Shown: positions 16,039-25,523 of the stretch, one piece after another
Numbering within the stretch: position 1 is the first letter of the stretch
Layout: each line of letters begins with the position of its first letter
Source of the DNA: Candidatus Mediterraneibacter norwichensis
GTDB taxonomy: Bacteria > Bacillota > Clostridia > Lachnospirales > Lachnospiraceae
Direction: 5' to 3'
DNA: 49,215 nucleotides
Assembly (NCBI GenBank): GCA_019112765.1
Contig: DXIU01000089.1
Coordinates: 1-49,215, forward strand
Translations under genes and position numbers: made by a program
The notes under the pieces: model-generated
Told to the model about the DNA's origin: nothing
The model's input: the letters and a program-made list of their open reading frames with translations, nothing else
Databases searched by the model: none

Positions 16039-18405
16039 ATGAGTTCAGTGAATGAAGATGTGCCGGTAATACGTATTTCAGTCAGAAATCTTGTGGAATT
16101 TATTCTGAGAGAAGGGGATATCGACAACCGCATATCCGGAGGAATGGACAGAGACGCTATGCTGATGGGCAGCAGAATCCATCGGAAAATACAGAGAAGA
16201 ATGGGATCGGATTACCATGCCGAGGTCCCTCTGAAAAAAGAAGTTGTTTTCGACGGCTTTCATATTCTTGTCGAAGGGCGGGCAGACGGGATTATTACAG
16301 AACAGGACAAAGCGGAGCCCGGAATTACAATAGATGAGATCAAAGGTGTTCTGAGAGAACTGCGGTTTATAGAAAAACCTGAACCTCTGCATCTTGCCCA
16401 GGCAAAATGCTATGCGGCCATCTATGCGGAACAGAAAGGTCTGGAAAAAATTGATGTACAGATTACCTACTGCCAGATGGAAAGCGAGGAGATCCGCCGT
16501 TTTGTACAATCCTTTGAAACAGAAGAACTAATAAGGTGGTTTTACGAGCTTATCGGAAAATATGAAAAATGGGCCAGGTTTGAAACTGAATGGAAGAAAG
16601 TGCGGAATGCTTCAATTCATGAAACAGAATTCCCGTTTTCTTATCGCACCGGTCAGCGGGATATGGCAGCGGCAGTTTACCGGACCATACTGAGAAAGAA
16701 AAAATTGTTTATTCAGGCGTCTACAGGGGTGGGGAAGACAATATCCACAGTTTTTCCGTCCGTTAAGGCGCTTGGGGAGGGAATCGGCGAAAAGATCTTT
16801 TATCTCACGGCAAAGACAATTACGCGGACTGTGGCTGAGCAGGCGTTCCGGACTCTGAGCGATAATGGCCTGCTGATAAAGGTGATTACCCTGACTGCGA
16901 AAGAAAAGATCTGTTTTTGTGATGAGACGGACTGCAATCCGGAAAGCTGCCCGTATGCAAAAGGGCACTATGACCGGGTAAATGACGCGGTATATGATCT
17001 TCTTATCAGTGAAAACGGCGTCAGCCGGCAGACAGTTGAACAGTACGCATTGAAACACAGAGTGTGTCCTTTTGAAATGTCCCTTGACCTTTCGGTGTGG
17101 GCGGACGCAGTGATCTGCGACTATAATTATGTATTTGATCCGAATGCGCATCTGAAAAGGTTTTTCTCGGAAGGAGGAAATAAAGGCTATATTTTTCTTG
17201 TGGATGAAGCGCATAATCTGGTGGAGCGTGGAAGAGAAATGTACAGCGCGGAACTGTATAAAGAAGATTTTCTGGAGGTAAAGCGCTGTGTGAAGGAATG
17301 TGATAAGAAAATCGCGGCTCAGCTGGATGGAATTAACCGGCTTTTTCTTGCGCTGAAACGGGAATGTGAAACTTATCGGGTCCTGGAGAGTGTTTCGCAT
17401 ATTTCTCTGAAACTGATGCGCCTTCTTACAGAGATGGAGAGATTCCTGGAAGAACAGGAAGGAGGAGAAAAGCGGGAAAAAGTTCTGGAACTGTATTTCC
17501 GGGTCAGAGCTTTTCTGAATATCCATGACATCATGGATGAGAATTACGTTATATACAGCGAACTGGAAGCGGATGGAAGATTCAAGGTAAAGCTGTTCTG
17601 CATTAATCCGGCAGTGAATCTTCAGGGCTGTCTGGAACAGGGAAACGGAACTGTTTTTTTCTCTGCCACTCTCCTTCCCATCCGGTATTATAAAAATCTT
17701 CTTTCGGTAGAAGAGGACGATTATGCCATATATGTGGAGTCTTCTTTTCCACGGGAGAACCGTCTGATTCTCGTGGGTAGAGATGTGAGTACAAAGTATA
17801 CCAGACGAGGGCCGGAGATGTACCGGAGAATTGCGGAATATATTCTTTGTACTGCAAAGAGCAGACAGGGCAATTATATCGCTTTTTTTCCATCTTACCG
17901 AATGCTGGAGGAAGTTTATGAGTATTTCCGGCAGGGGAAGGGGAAGATGGAGTCAGCGGCTCAGACTCAGTATATGAGTGAGACAGAGAGAGAAGAATTC
18001 CTGAAACTGTTTGAAACAGAGAGAGAGGAAAGTTTTGTTGGTTTCTGCGTAATGGGAGGAATTTTTTCCGAAGGAATCGACCTGGCGGAAGACCGGCTGA
18101 TCGGAGCAGTGATTGTCGGGACCGGACTTCCACAGGTGTGCAGTGACAGAGAGATTATCAGGAATTTTTTTGACAGAAAGAATATGCAGGGGTTTTCCTA
18201 TTCCTATCTTTATCCCGGTATGAACAAAGTGCTTCAGTCCGCGGGGCGTGTGATCCGGACGGAAAGAGATAAAGGGGTTATTCTGCTGCTGGATGACCGG
18301 TTTCAGGATCAGAGATACCGGGAGATATTTCCGCGGGAGTGGGCCGGCGTGCGCACATGTGGCATGCCCAGCCTGCGGCATCAGCTGGAAGAGTTCTGGA
18401 AGTAG
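16039..18405 (+). CDS. DinG/XPD-like iron-sulfur helicase with N-terminal PD-(D/E)xK nuclease-like domain
   Basis: About 788 residues. The N-terminal 200 residues resemble a RecB-type PD-(D/E)xK nuclease (GRADGI near 80, a DEIKG motif near 105, then HLAQAKCY). The helicase core follows: Walker A ASTGVGKT near 226, four cysteines typical of an XPD iron-sulfur cluster (292 or 294, 299, 304, 343 with the CPFE context), DEAH at 389-392, and the C-terminal RecA domain ending with QSAGRVIRTERD. XPD/DinG helicases unwind 5' to 3' at forks and R-loops. ATG 16039 is set by AGAGGGAGAG upstream. It follows the radical SAM/DUF4130 pair, which favours a role in repair. The 3' end overlaps the convergent LysR gene by 25 bp. 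Confidence 0.85.
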   Translation: MSSVNEDVPVIRISVRNLVEFILREGDIDNRISGGMDRDAMLMGSRIHRKIQRRMGSDYHAEVPLKKEVVFDGFHILVEGRADGIITEQDKAEPGITIDEIKGVLRELRFIEKPEPLHLAQAKCYAAIYAEQKGLEKIDVQITYCQMESEEIRRFVQSFETEELIRWFYELIGKYEKWARFETEWKKVRNASIHETEFPFSYRTGQRDMAAAVYRTILRKKKLFIQASTGVGKTISTVFPSVKALGEGIGEKIFYLTAKTITRTVAEQAFRTLSDNGLLIKVITLTAKEKICFCDETDCNPESCPYAKGHYDRVNDAVYDLLISENGVSRQTVEQYALKHRVCPFEMSLDLSVWADAVICDYNYVFDPNAHLKRFFSEGGNKGYIFLVDEAHNLVERGREMYSAELYKEDFLEVKRCVKECDKKIAAQLDGINRLFLALKRECETYRVLESVSHISLKLMRLLTEMERFLEEQEGGEKREKVLELYFRVRAFLNIHDIMDENYVIYSELEADGRFKVKLFCINPAVNLQGCLEQGNGTVFFSATLLPIRYYKNLLSVEEDDYAIYVESSFPRENRLILVGRDVSTKYTRRGPEMYRRIAEYILCTAKSRQGNYIAFFPSYRMLEEVYEYFRQGKGKMESAAQTQYMSETEREEFLKLFETEREESFVGFCVMGGIFSEGIDLAEDRLIGAVIVGTGLPQVCSDREIIRNFFDRKNMQGFSYSYLYPGMNKVLQSAGRVIRTERDKGVILLLDDRFQDQRYREIFPREWAGVRTCGMPSLRHQLEEFWK

Positions 18406-19271
18406 CTTAAAAATTCCATGGCAACCCGGGATAATGGAAGCAGTTCATTATATGCGATAACAAGTTCGCGTTCCGGGATTTCTTCTTTTGTTTCAAGAAT
18501 AAAGATATCGTTTTCTGCATTTTTAATACAGTAATCCGGTACAAAGGCGATCCCCAGACCGATGCGGGCCAGGTCGACAAGAAGGTCATTGCTTGTCAGC
18601 TCGATTTCCGGAACCAGATCAAGGTGATGCTGCTGGAAGACCTGATGAAGAAATTCATTTGTCGTGCTGTTTTTATCCAGCATCAGAATCGGATACCGGG
18701 TCAGCTGACGGAAAGTCAGCCTGCTGTCTTTTAATTCCATAAAAGGCTCCCCGGCAATAAATACGTCGCGGAATTTTTTGATCCTGACCGAAGATGCTCC
18801 GGTTCCAAGATAGCGGTTGGGGTGATTGACTACGATAAGATCTACAAGGCCGCTTTTTAAAAGTTCCGCACATTTAAGAGAAGTCTGGTTGATTACCTTT
18901 ATGTGTGCATTCGGAAATGTCTTGTGAAACCGTTCCAGATAAGGGATAAGAAAATAGCGGCATATCGTGTCGCTTGCTCCGATCCGGATCTGACCGCCGG
19001 TGGAGGCTGCATCAAGCAGCTGTGCCTCTCCTCTCTGGATCAGATTCATGGCCGGTTCAATATGGCGCATGAGGATCTCGCCTTCAGGAGTGAGCTGTAC
19101 TTTTTTGGTACTCCGGATAAACAGAACCTGATCCAGTTTTCTTTCCAGTGTTTTGATGGACTGACTGACTGCAGACTGCGAGATAAAAAGCTGTTTTGAA
19201 GCTTCCGAGAAATTTAATGTTGACGCGACATGATAAAAAACCTTGTAAAGCTCGTAATTGATATCAATCAT
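18381..19271 (-). CDS. LysR-family transcriptional regulator
   Basis: A 296-residue LysR protein: winged helix-turn-helix at residues 3-62 (NFSEASKQLFISQSAVSQSIKTLE) and a periplasmic-binding-type effector domain from about 90 (IRIGASDTICRYFLIPYL). ATG 19271 is preceded on the minus strand by a G-rich Shine-Dalgarno (AGGGGGT). It is divergent from the Lit-like membrane protein gene and converges on the helicase gene with a 25-bp overlap, so the two mRNAs are antisense at their ends. LysR proteins often control the divergent neighbour; the ligand is unknown. Confidence 0.92.
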   Translation of the reverse strand: MIDINYELYKVFYHVASTLNFSEASKQLFISQSAVSQSIKTLERKLDQVLFIRSTKKVQLTPEGEILMRHIEPAMNLIQRGEAQLLDAASTGGQIRIGASDTICRYFLIPYLERFHKTFPNAHIKVINQTSLKCAELLKSGLVDLIVVNHPNRYLGTGASSVRIKKFRDVFIAGEPFMELKDSRLTFRQLTRYPILMLDKNSTTNEFLHQVFQQHHLDLVPEIELTSNDLLVDLARIGLGIAFVPDYCIKNAENDIFILETKEEIPERELVIAYNELLPLSRVAMEFLSYFQNSSS

Positions 19272-19362
19272 TATTAGACCCCCTAATAAATACTGCTTGT
19301 ATTATAAGCGAAAATTAATTAAAATACAAGGAGAATACTTCAGGGAAGGAGCGGGATATATT

Positions 19363-20058
19363 ATGAGAAAACTGCAGTGGGCGGCAGGAATATTATTATC
19401 TTTTTCGGTTATGGCCATTCTGCTGATTTCCAGTTTTGAAATTGCCATGTATGCGGATTTCAGCGTATATCAGCGGGAATATGAAAAATATGATGTGCTG
19501 GATGATCTGGATATGAAGATGGAAGATGTTATGTATGTTACGGAAGAAATGATGGCGTACCTGAGAGGAGACAGGGATACCCTGTCCGTCATAACAACTG
19601 TTGAGGGACAGGAACAGGATTTCTTTAATGAACAGGACAGATTTCATATGGGAGAAGTCAGAGATCTGTTTATCGGCGGCCTGAATATCCGGACGGGAGC
19701 AGTTGTTACTGCGCTGATCTGTCTGGTTTTTCTGATAGCATCCAAAGCCTGTCTGAAAAAAATCCTTGCCAGATCTTATCAGATTGCTCTGGGTATAACA
19801 GGCGCTGCGGTTATTTTTATCGGCGCTGCCGCACTTATTGATTTTAACGCAGTATTCGTGCAGTTCCATCATATTTTCTTTGACAATGATCTGTGGCTTT
19901 TTGATCCTGCTGAGGACTACATGATCCGCATGCTGCCGGAAGGACTGTTTGCCGATATGGTTTTACGGATTGGTCTTCTTTTTGTGGGAAGTCTCCTGAT
20001 ACTGCTTATTATCAGTATTTTAGCCGGGCGTTTTAAGAAAAAACAGAAATCTGATTAG
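19363..20058 (+). CDS. TIGR01906/DUF1461 integral membrane protein, Lit-like
   Basis: A 231-residue protein with an N-terminal TM segment (residues 7-30), an extracytoplasmic region, and three further TM segments near 110-130, 140-160 and 205-225. The FHHIFFDNDLW and LFDPAEDYMIRMLPEGLF segments are signatures of the DUF1461 family. Members characterised in enterococci and bacilli (Lit) move an acyl chain within lipoproteins to make the N-acyl, S-monoacyl lyso form. Whether this copy does so is inferred. ATG 19363 follows AAGGAGCGGG. It is divergent from a LysR regulator. Confidence 0.75.
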   Translation: MRKLQWAAGILLSFSVMAILLISSFEIAMYADFSVYQREYEKYDVLDDLDMKMEDVMYVTEEMMAYLRGDRDTLSVITTVEGQEQDFFNEQDRFHMGEVRDLFIGGLNIRTGAVVTALICLVFLIASKACLKKILARSYQIALGITGAAVIFIGAAALIDFNAVFVQFHHIFFDNDLWLFDPAEDYMIRMLPEGLFADMVLRIGLLFVGSLLILLIISILAGRFKKKQKSD

Positions 20059-20213
20059 TTCTGCTTATCAGATATTTAAGTTATATTAATTATACTAATG
20101 AAGAAAAGTGTGATACGATACAGACAGGAACTCATGCGGACAGAGAAATACTGTTCAGAGTGTGAAAGCAAGGGTGTAAGGAAAAACCAGAAGAAAACAG
20201 GTAAAGGAGAGAT

Positions 20214-23200
20214 ATGATGAGCAGCGTAAAGCGGGTATATGTGGAGAAAAAGCCGGAATATGCCGTTGCGGCAAAAGAACTGAGACATGAGATCAGACAC
20301 TATCTGGGCATTGCAGATACAGAGGAAGTTCGTGTCCTGATCCGGTATGATGTGGAGAATATTTCTGACGATACTTTTGAGAAGGCCTGCAGGGGTGTGT
20401 TTGCGGAACCGCCGGTTGATATTCTTTACAGAGAGGACTTCCCGGCGGGAGAAAACAGCAGAGTATTTTCTGTGGAATTTCTTCCGGGACAGTTTGATCA
20501 GCGGGCTGATTCGGCGGAGCAGTGCATACGTTTTATTAAAGAGGATGAAGAACCGGTAGTCCGCACAGCCACAACTTATGTGATTGCGGGAAATATTTCC
20601 GCTGAGGAGTTTGAGGCGATCAAGAATCACTGCATTAATCCGGTGGATTCCAGAGAGGCCGCGCCGGAGAAACCGGAGACACTTGTAACGGTATTTGAGG
20701 AGCCGGAGGATATCCGGACTTTTGACGGATTTAAAGACATGCCGGAAACAGAGCTGAAAGAGCTTTATAATTCACTCGGACTGGCAATGACATTCCAGGA
20801 TTTCCTCCATATTCAGAAATATTACTGTGAAGAGGAACACCGGGATCCGACAGTGACGGAAATCCGGGTGCTGGATACTTACTGGTCCGATCACTGCCGC
20901 CATACAACTTTCTCTACGGAATTGAAAGATGTGGTTTTTGATGAGGGAGATTACAGGGAGCCTATCGAGAACACATATAAAGAATATCTGCGGGATCACA
21001 GCGAGATCTTTGCAGGGAGAGAGGACAAGTTTGTCTGCCTGATGGACCTTGCGCTGATGGCCATGCGCCGGCTGAAAAAAGAGGGAAAGCTGGAAGATCA
21101 GGAAGAATCAGACGAGATCAATGCATGCAGCATTGTTGTACCGATCCGTGTTGACGGGAAAGAAGAAGAGTGGCTGATTAACTTTAAAAATGAAACACAC
21201 AATCATCCGACTGAGATTGAGCCTTTTGGAGGGGCTGCAACCTGTCTGGGAGGCGCGATCCGGGATCCTCTTTCCGGACGTACGTATGTATATCAGGCGA
21301 TGCGCGTGACCGGAGCGGCAGATCCGACCGGGTCAGTGAAAGATACTCTGAAAGGAAAACTGCCTCAGAAGAAACTTGTCCGGGGTGCGGCTCAGGGATA
21401 CAGCTCTTATGGAAACCAGATCGGACTGGCAACCGGACTTGTAAAAGAAATCTACCATCCGGATTATGTGGCAAAACGTATGGAAATCGGAGCTGTTCTG
21501 GGTGCAGCGCCAAGACGTGCGGTAATCCGTGAAAACTCGGATCCGGGAGATCTGATTATACTGCTGGGCGGACGGACAGGACGTGACGGCTGCGGCGGCG
21601 CGACCGGTTCTTCCAAAGTTCACACAGAAGAGTCAATTGAGACATGCGGGGCAGAAGTTCAGAAGGGAAATCCTCCTACAGAGAGAAAGATTCAGCGCCT
21701 TTTCAGAAGAGAAGAAGTCAGCCGTCTGATCAAGAAGTGCAACGACTTTGGCGCAGGCGGAGTATCTGTGGCAATCGGTGAACTTGCTCCCGGCCTTCGC
21801 GTGGAACTGGACAAAGTGCCGAAGAAATATGCGGGACTTGACGGAACAGAAATTGCAATTTCCGAATCTCAGGAAAGAATGGCGGTTGTAGTTGATCCGA
21901 AGGATGCGGATCAGTTTATGAAATATGCGGCAGAAGAGAATCTTGAAGCGACAGAAGTTGCGGTGGTCACAGAGGAACCCAGGCTTGTACTTGTATGGCG
22001 GGGGAAAGAGATCGTTAATATTTCCCGTGCGTTCCTTGATACCAACGGCGCTCATCAGGAAACTTCTGTCGAGGTGGAGATCCCGGAGCGTGAAGGAAGT
22101 CTGTTTAAACGTGAAGAAGTATCGGATGTAAAAGAAAAGTGGCTTGCAGTTCTGAGAGACCTTAATGTGTGCTCCCAGAAAGGCCTTGTGGAAATGTTCG
22201 ACGGTTCTATCGGAGCAGGTTCTGTATTTATGCCTCACGGAGGGAAATATCAGCTGACAGAGATTCAGGCTATGACAGCCAAGATCCCGGTACAGACGGG
22301 AACAACAGACAGCGTGTCTATGATGAGTTATGGATTTGATCCTTATCTTTCCAGCTGGAGTCCGTATCACGGAGCAGTCTACGCTGTAGTAGAATCAGTG
22401 GCAAAGATTGTCGCTGCCGGCGGGGATTACAGAAAGATCCGGTTTACTTTCCAGGAGTATTTCCGCAGAATGACAGAGGATCCGAAACGCTGGAGCCAGC
22501 CTTTTGCTGCTCTCCTTGGCGCATACGCTGCGCAGATCGGTTTCGGCCTTCCGTCTATCGGAGGAAAGGACAGTATGTCCGGAACATTCCAGGATATTGA
22601 TGTACCGCCGACGCTGGTTTCCTTTGCTGTAGATATGGCTCTTCAGCAGGAGATTATCACACCGGAGCTGAAAAAGCCGGGCAATAAACTGATCTGGCTG
22701 CGTATTGACAGAGATGATTATGATCTTCCTGTCTATAATAAAATTATGGAACAGTACGGGAAGTTTACAGAAGATATCCGTGCAGGCCGTATTGTTTCCG
22801 CATATGCACTTGACCGTCATGGCGTGATCGCCGGAGTCAGCAAAATGGCGTTCGGCAATAAGATGGGTGTAAAAGTTGAACATAATATGGATCCGAGAGA
22901 TCTGTTCGCTCCGGCGTTCGGTGATCTGATTGCCGAAGTAGAAGACGGACAGGTGGGAAATCTGCAGATCAGTTATACGGTGATCGGTGAAGTTACAGAC
23001 AGAAGCTGTTTTGAATACAGTAATGTGGAAATCGGCATGGATGAAGCTTTAAATGCCTGGACAGGAACACTGGAAAAAGTTTTTGCGACAAAATCGGCGG
23101 CAGATTCTGATGATCCGGTGGAGGAGAAACTGTTCCATACATCGGATGTACACATCTGCAGTCATAAAATCGGACAGCCCTGCGTATTTATACCTGTCTT

Positions 23201-23972
23201 TCCGGGGACCAACTGTGAATATGACAGTGCGCGGGCTTTTGAGCGCGCGGGCGCAAAGGTAATTACAAAAGTATTCCGTAACCTGAATGCCGAAGATATC
23301 CGCTCTTCTGTAGAAGAATTTGAACGGAGCATTTCTCAGGCTCAGATGATCATGTTCCCCGGAGGATTCAGTGCAGGTGATGAACCTGACGGATCTGCCA
23401 AATTTTTTGCTACTGCTTTCCAGAATGCAAAGATCAAAGAGGCTGTAGAGAAGCTTTTAAATGAAAGAGACGGACTTGCGCTTGGTATCTGCAATGGCTT
23501 CCAGGCACTGATTAAACTGGGACTCGTACCCTATGGCAGAATTACAGGTCAGACGGAGGACTCTCCGACTCTGACATACAATACTATAGGCCGTCATATT
23601 TCTAAAATGGTATATACCAAAGTTGTTACAGATAAGTCTCCCTGGCTTATGGAGGCAGAACTGGGCGGTGTATACACGAATCCGGCTTCCCATGGTGAGG
23701 GACGCTTTGTTGCGGACAAGGAATGGCTTGACCAGCTGTTTGCCAACGGGCAGGTAGCAACTCAGTACTGCGATCCGGAAGGAAATATCAGTATGAGTGA
23801 GGAATGGAATGTAAACGGTTCCTACTGCGCTATAGAGGGAATTACAAGTCCGGATGGACGTATTCTCGGAAAAATGGCGCACTCAGAGCGCCGGGGAGAT
23901 TCGGTCGCTGTAAATATATACGGCGAACAGGACATGAAGATTTTTGAGTCGGGAGTTAAATATTTCAGATAA
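20214..23972 (+). CDS. purL: Phosphoribosylformylglycinamidine synthase, single chain (clade II)
   Basis: A 1252-residue PurL that converts FGAR, glutamine and ATP to FGAM in purine synthesis. It has the FGAM synthase core (TYWSDHCRHTTF near 225, NFKNETHNHPTEIEPFGGA near 325, GGKDSMSGTF near 785) and a C-terminal class I glutaminase with nucleophile Cys1093 in GICNGFQALI and the HGEGRF motif. Many Firmicutes split this into PurS, PurQ and PurL; Clostridia commonly have this fused clade. Starts at ATG 20214 or ATG 20217 are both plausible after AAAGGAGAG. A TATACT at 20091-20096 may be its -10; no purine riboswitch or PurR box is recognised in the leader. Confidence 0.96.
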   Translation: MMSSVKRVYVEKKPEYAVAAKELRHEIRHYLGIADTEEVRVLIRYDVENISDDTFEKACRGVFAEPPVDILYREDFPAGENSRVFSVEFLPGQFDQRADSAEQCIRFIKEDEEPVVRTATTYVIAGNISAEEFEAIKNHCINPVDSREAAPEKPETLVTVFEEPEDIRTFDGFKDMPETELKELYNSLGLAMTFQDFLHIQKYYCEEEHRDPTVTEIRVLDTYWSDHCRHTTFSTELKDVVFDEGDYREPIENTYKEYLRDHSEIFAGREDKFVCLMDLALMAMRRLKKEGKLEDQEESDEINACSIVVPIRVDGKEEEWLINFKNETHNHPTEIEPFGGAATCLGGAIRDPLSGRTYVYQAMRVTGAADPTGSVKDTLKGKLPQKKLVRGAAQGYSSYGNQIGLATGLVKEIYHPDYVAKRMEIGAVLGAAPRRAVIRENSDPGDLIILLGGRTGRDGCGGATGSSKVHTEESIETCGAEVQKGNPPTERKIQRLFRREEVSRLIKKCNDFGAGGVSVAIGELAPGLRVELDKVPKKYAGLDGTEIAISESQERMAVVVDPKDADQFMKYAAEENLEATEVAVVTEEPRLVLVWRGKEIVNISRAFLDTNGAHQETSVEVEIPEREGSLFKREEVSDVKEKWLAVLRDLNVCSQKGLVEMFDGSIGAGSVFMPHGGKYQLTEIQAMTAKIPVQTGTTDSVSMMSYGFDPYLSSWSPYHGAVYAVVESVAKIVAAGGDYRKIRFTFQEYFRRMTEDPKRWSQPFAALLGAYAAQIGFGLPSIGGKDSMSGTFQDIDVPPTLVSFAVDMALQQEIITPELKKPGNKLIWLRIDRDDYDLPVYNKIMEQYGKFTEDIRAGRIVSAYALDRHGVIAGVSKMAFGNKMGVKVEHNMDPRDLFAPAFGDLIAEVEDGQVGNLQISYTVIGEVTDRSCFEYSNVEIGMDEALNAWTGTLEKVFATKSAADSDDPVEEKLFHTSDVHICSHKIGQPCVFIPVFPGTNCEYDSARAFERAGAKVITKVFRNLNAEDIRSSVEEFERSISQAQMIMFPGGFSAGDEPDGSAKFFATAFQNAKIKEAVEKLLNERDGLALGICNGFQALIKLGLVPYGRITGQTEDSPTLTYNTIGRHISKMVYTKVVTDKSPWLMEAELGGVYTNPASHGEGRFVADKEWLDQLFANGQVATQYCDPEGNISMSEEWNVNGSYCAIEGITSPDGRILGKMAHSERRGDSVAVNIYGEQDMKIFESGVKYFR

Positions 23973-24000
23973 CTGAGATCCTGCAGGGATGAGGGTGCAA

Positions 24001-24045
24001 AACAGAAGAGGCAGCTGCCTGAGACAGAGAGGCTGTCTCTTTTGT
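24001..24045 (+). terminator. Intrinsic terminator after purL
   Basis: GAGACAG (24021-24027) pairs with CTGTCTC (24033-24039) and is followed by TTTTG. An alternative stem pairs AAGAGGCAGC with GCTGTCTCTT. Either would end the purL transcript about 60 bp after its stop. Confidence 0.7.
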
Positions 24046-24165
24046 CTGTACCTGTCAGAACCGGCAGAAGCTCCGAATGACCGGGCAGGTCCGAAGGAAA
24101 CCGGAGGAAAAAAACGGCCCGGAAATCCGGAAAAAAACTCCCGGAAAAATAAATGAAAAAAAGTG

Positions 24166-24195
24166 TTGACATTTGGCGGAAGATGATAGTATAAT
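24166..24195 (+). promoter_or_regulatory. tRNA operon promoter
   Basis: TTGACA (24166-24171) and TATAAT (24190-24195) are both consensus, 18 bp apart, about 50 bp before tRNA-Val. This is the strongest promoter in the window by sequence. The 120 bp before it hold no gene. Confidence 0.85.
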
Positions 24196-24242
24196 AGCAA
24201 AGCGGGTTGAGGACAGGAAAGTTTTTAACCGGCTGAAAGTAT

Positions 24243-24315
24243 GGGGTCTTAGCTCAGCTGGGAGAGCATCTGCCTTACAAGCAGAGGGTCACAGGTTCGA
24301 GCCCTGTAGGCCCCA
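24243..24315 (+). tRNA. tRNA-Val (anticodon TAC)
   Basis: A 73-nt cloverleaf with a 7-bp acceptor stem (GGGGTCT with AGGCCCC, one G-T pair), TTCGAGC T-loop and anticodon loop CTTACAA, giving TAC, which reads GTA and related valine codons. CCA is not encoded. It is the first of two tRNAs in one transcript. Confidence 0.95.
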
Positions 24316-24330
24316 TCAAAAACTGAATAT

Positions 24331-24404
24331 GGCGGAATAGCTCAGTTGGCTAGAGCATACGGTTCATACCCGTAGTGTCGCTGGTTCGAATCCAGTTTCC
24401 GCTA
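24331..24404 (+). tRNA. tRNA-Met (anticodon CAT), elongator type
   Basis: A 74-nt cloverleaf with acceptor stem GGCGGAA/TTCCGCT, T-loop TTCGAAT and anticodon loop TTCATAC, giving CAT. It lacks the three G-C pairs in the anticodon stem that mark initiator tRNA, so it is taken as elongator Met; a tRNA-Ile with lysidine-modified CAT cannot be excluded by eye. CCA is not encoded. Confidence 0.9.
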
Positions 24405-24412
24405 TTTCATTG

Positions 24413-24441
24413 AACGTCGGATTTATCCGGCGTTTTTCTTT
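24413..24441 (+). terminator. Terminator of the tRNA-Val/tRNA-Met operon
   Basis: AACGTCGGAT (24413-24422) pairs with ATCCGGCGTT (24425-24434) with one G-T pair, followed directly by TTTCTTTT, 8 bp after the last tRNA. Confidence 0.88.
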
Positions 24442-24510
24442 TGCAGGGTGGATTTTCGCACATGGTCTGTGATAAAATGAAAAACAGAGATGTTTACGGA
24501 GGATAAAGGC

Positions 24511-24972
24511 ATGAATAAAAAGATCGGAGATGTGATCAGAATATTACTGGGATGTTATCTCATATTTCTGGGAGTATGTCTCTGGATTCAGGTGTCGAAA
24601 GCAGGACCGACGGATGAACAGCTGATGACATTATTTGCGGTAATTCTTATCGCTGTCGGAATCGTATCTTTCCTGGTCTCTGTACTTTCTCTTACAGACG
24701 GTCTGAAAGGAAAAGAATACTTCCGGAAAAAGAAGAGAAAATCCGTATCGGACGATACTGTTGAAATTCGTCTGGACGAACAGTGGAGTCAGTTTTCCGC
24801 AGATAAGACATCGCACAAAACAGAGAAAAGTCCGGCGGCAGAATCCGGCGGAAAAACAGAAGAGATGCCGGTGCCTGAAGAGACAGATAAAACAGAAGAA
24901 ATGCCGAAGATAGAAAATACAGAAGATATTGATAAAACAGAAGAAATTGAAAGTGATTATGAGGAGAAATAG
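24511..24972 (+). CDS. Small membrane protein with acidic repeat tail
   Basis: A 153-residue protein of unknown function. Two TM segments (about residues 8-25 and 37-60) are followed by a basic patch KKKRK and a cytoplasmic or exposed tail rich in Glu, Thr and Lys. The tail carries an imperfect repeat of the form TDKTEEMP / IDKTEEI; at DNA level a 17-bp block recurs 45 bp apart at 24886 and 24931. GGAGG at 24498-24502 fixes ATG 24511; the frame opens earlier at 24490 without support. It lies 2 bp before ispF and is probably co-transcribed, but shares no evident function. Confidence 0.75.
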   Translation: MNKKIGDVIRILLGCYLIFLGVCLWIQVSKAGPTDEQLMTLFAVILIAVGIVSFLVSVLSLTDGLKGKEYFRKKKRKSVSDDTVEIRLDEQWSQFSADKTSHKTEKSPAAESGGKTEEMPVPEETDKTEEMPKIENTEDIDKTEEIESDYEEK

Positions 24973-24974
24973 AG

Positions 24975-25523
24975 ATGCGGATAGGCATGGGATATGATGT
25001 TCACAGACTGACAGATAACAGAAAGCTGATATTAGGGGGAGTGGAGATCCCTTATGAAAAGGGGCTTCTGGGCCATTCAGATGCAGATGTTCTGCTGCAT
25101 GCGGTTATGGATGCTCTGCTGGGAGCAGCCGGACTGGGCGATATAGGGCAGCATTTTCCGGATTCTGATCCGGCATATAAAGGGATTTCCAGCATAAAGC
25201 TTCTGGAAGAAGTGGGACAGCTTCTGGATGAAGCCGGCTATGTAATTGAGAATATTGATGCTACGATTATTGCCCAGCGTCCGAAAATGCGTCCTTATAT
25301 CAGACAGATGATTGAAAATATAGCTGAAACACTGAAAGTGGAACCTGGCCAGGTGAATGTAAAGGCAACCACGGAAGAAGGCCTGGGATTTACCGGAACC
25401 GGGGAAGGAATATCTGCCCAGGCAGTGTGCCTGCTTGAAAAGTATTTGAATTACGCCAGCGGAGATGTGACAGATACAGGCGCTGCCTGCGTCGGCTGCT
25501 GTGCCGGGAGACAGAAATCATGA
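24975..25523 (+). CDS. ispF: 2-C-methyl-D-erythritol 2,4-cyclodiphosphate synthase
   Basis: IspF makes the cyclodiphosphate in the MEP isoprenoid pathway. The zinc ligands are in MGYDVHRL (Asp8, His10) and [14 protein letters not shown]; the C-terminal [18 protein letters not shown] is typical. It is 182 residues, about 22 longer than most IspF proteins, the extra being a C-terminal tail that contains the cysteine cluster CVGCC. It is 2 bp after the membrane protein gene and overlaps the following acetyltransferase by 4 bp. The enzyme core looks intact; the tail's role is unknown. Confidence 0.95.
   Translation: MRIGMGYDVHRLTDNRKLILGGVEIPYEKGLLGHSDADVLLHAVMDALLGAAGLGDIGQHFPDSDPAYKGISSIKLLEEVGQLLDEAGYVIENIDATIIAQRPKMRPYIRQMIENIAETLKVEPGQVNVKATTEEGLGFTGTGEGISAQAVCLLEKYLNYASGDVTDTGAACVGCCAGRQKS

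Noticed and set aside
20059-20213. Purine riboswitch or PurR box before purL
   Set aside because: Neither the riboswitch core nor a PurBox inverted repeat is visible; a short ATCTGAT/ATCAGAT stem at 20049-20073 lacks a proper T-run.
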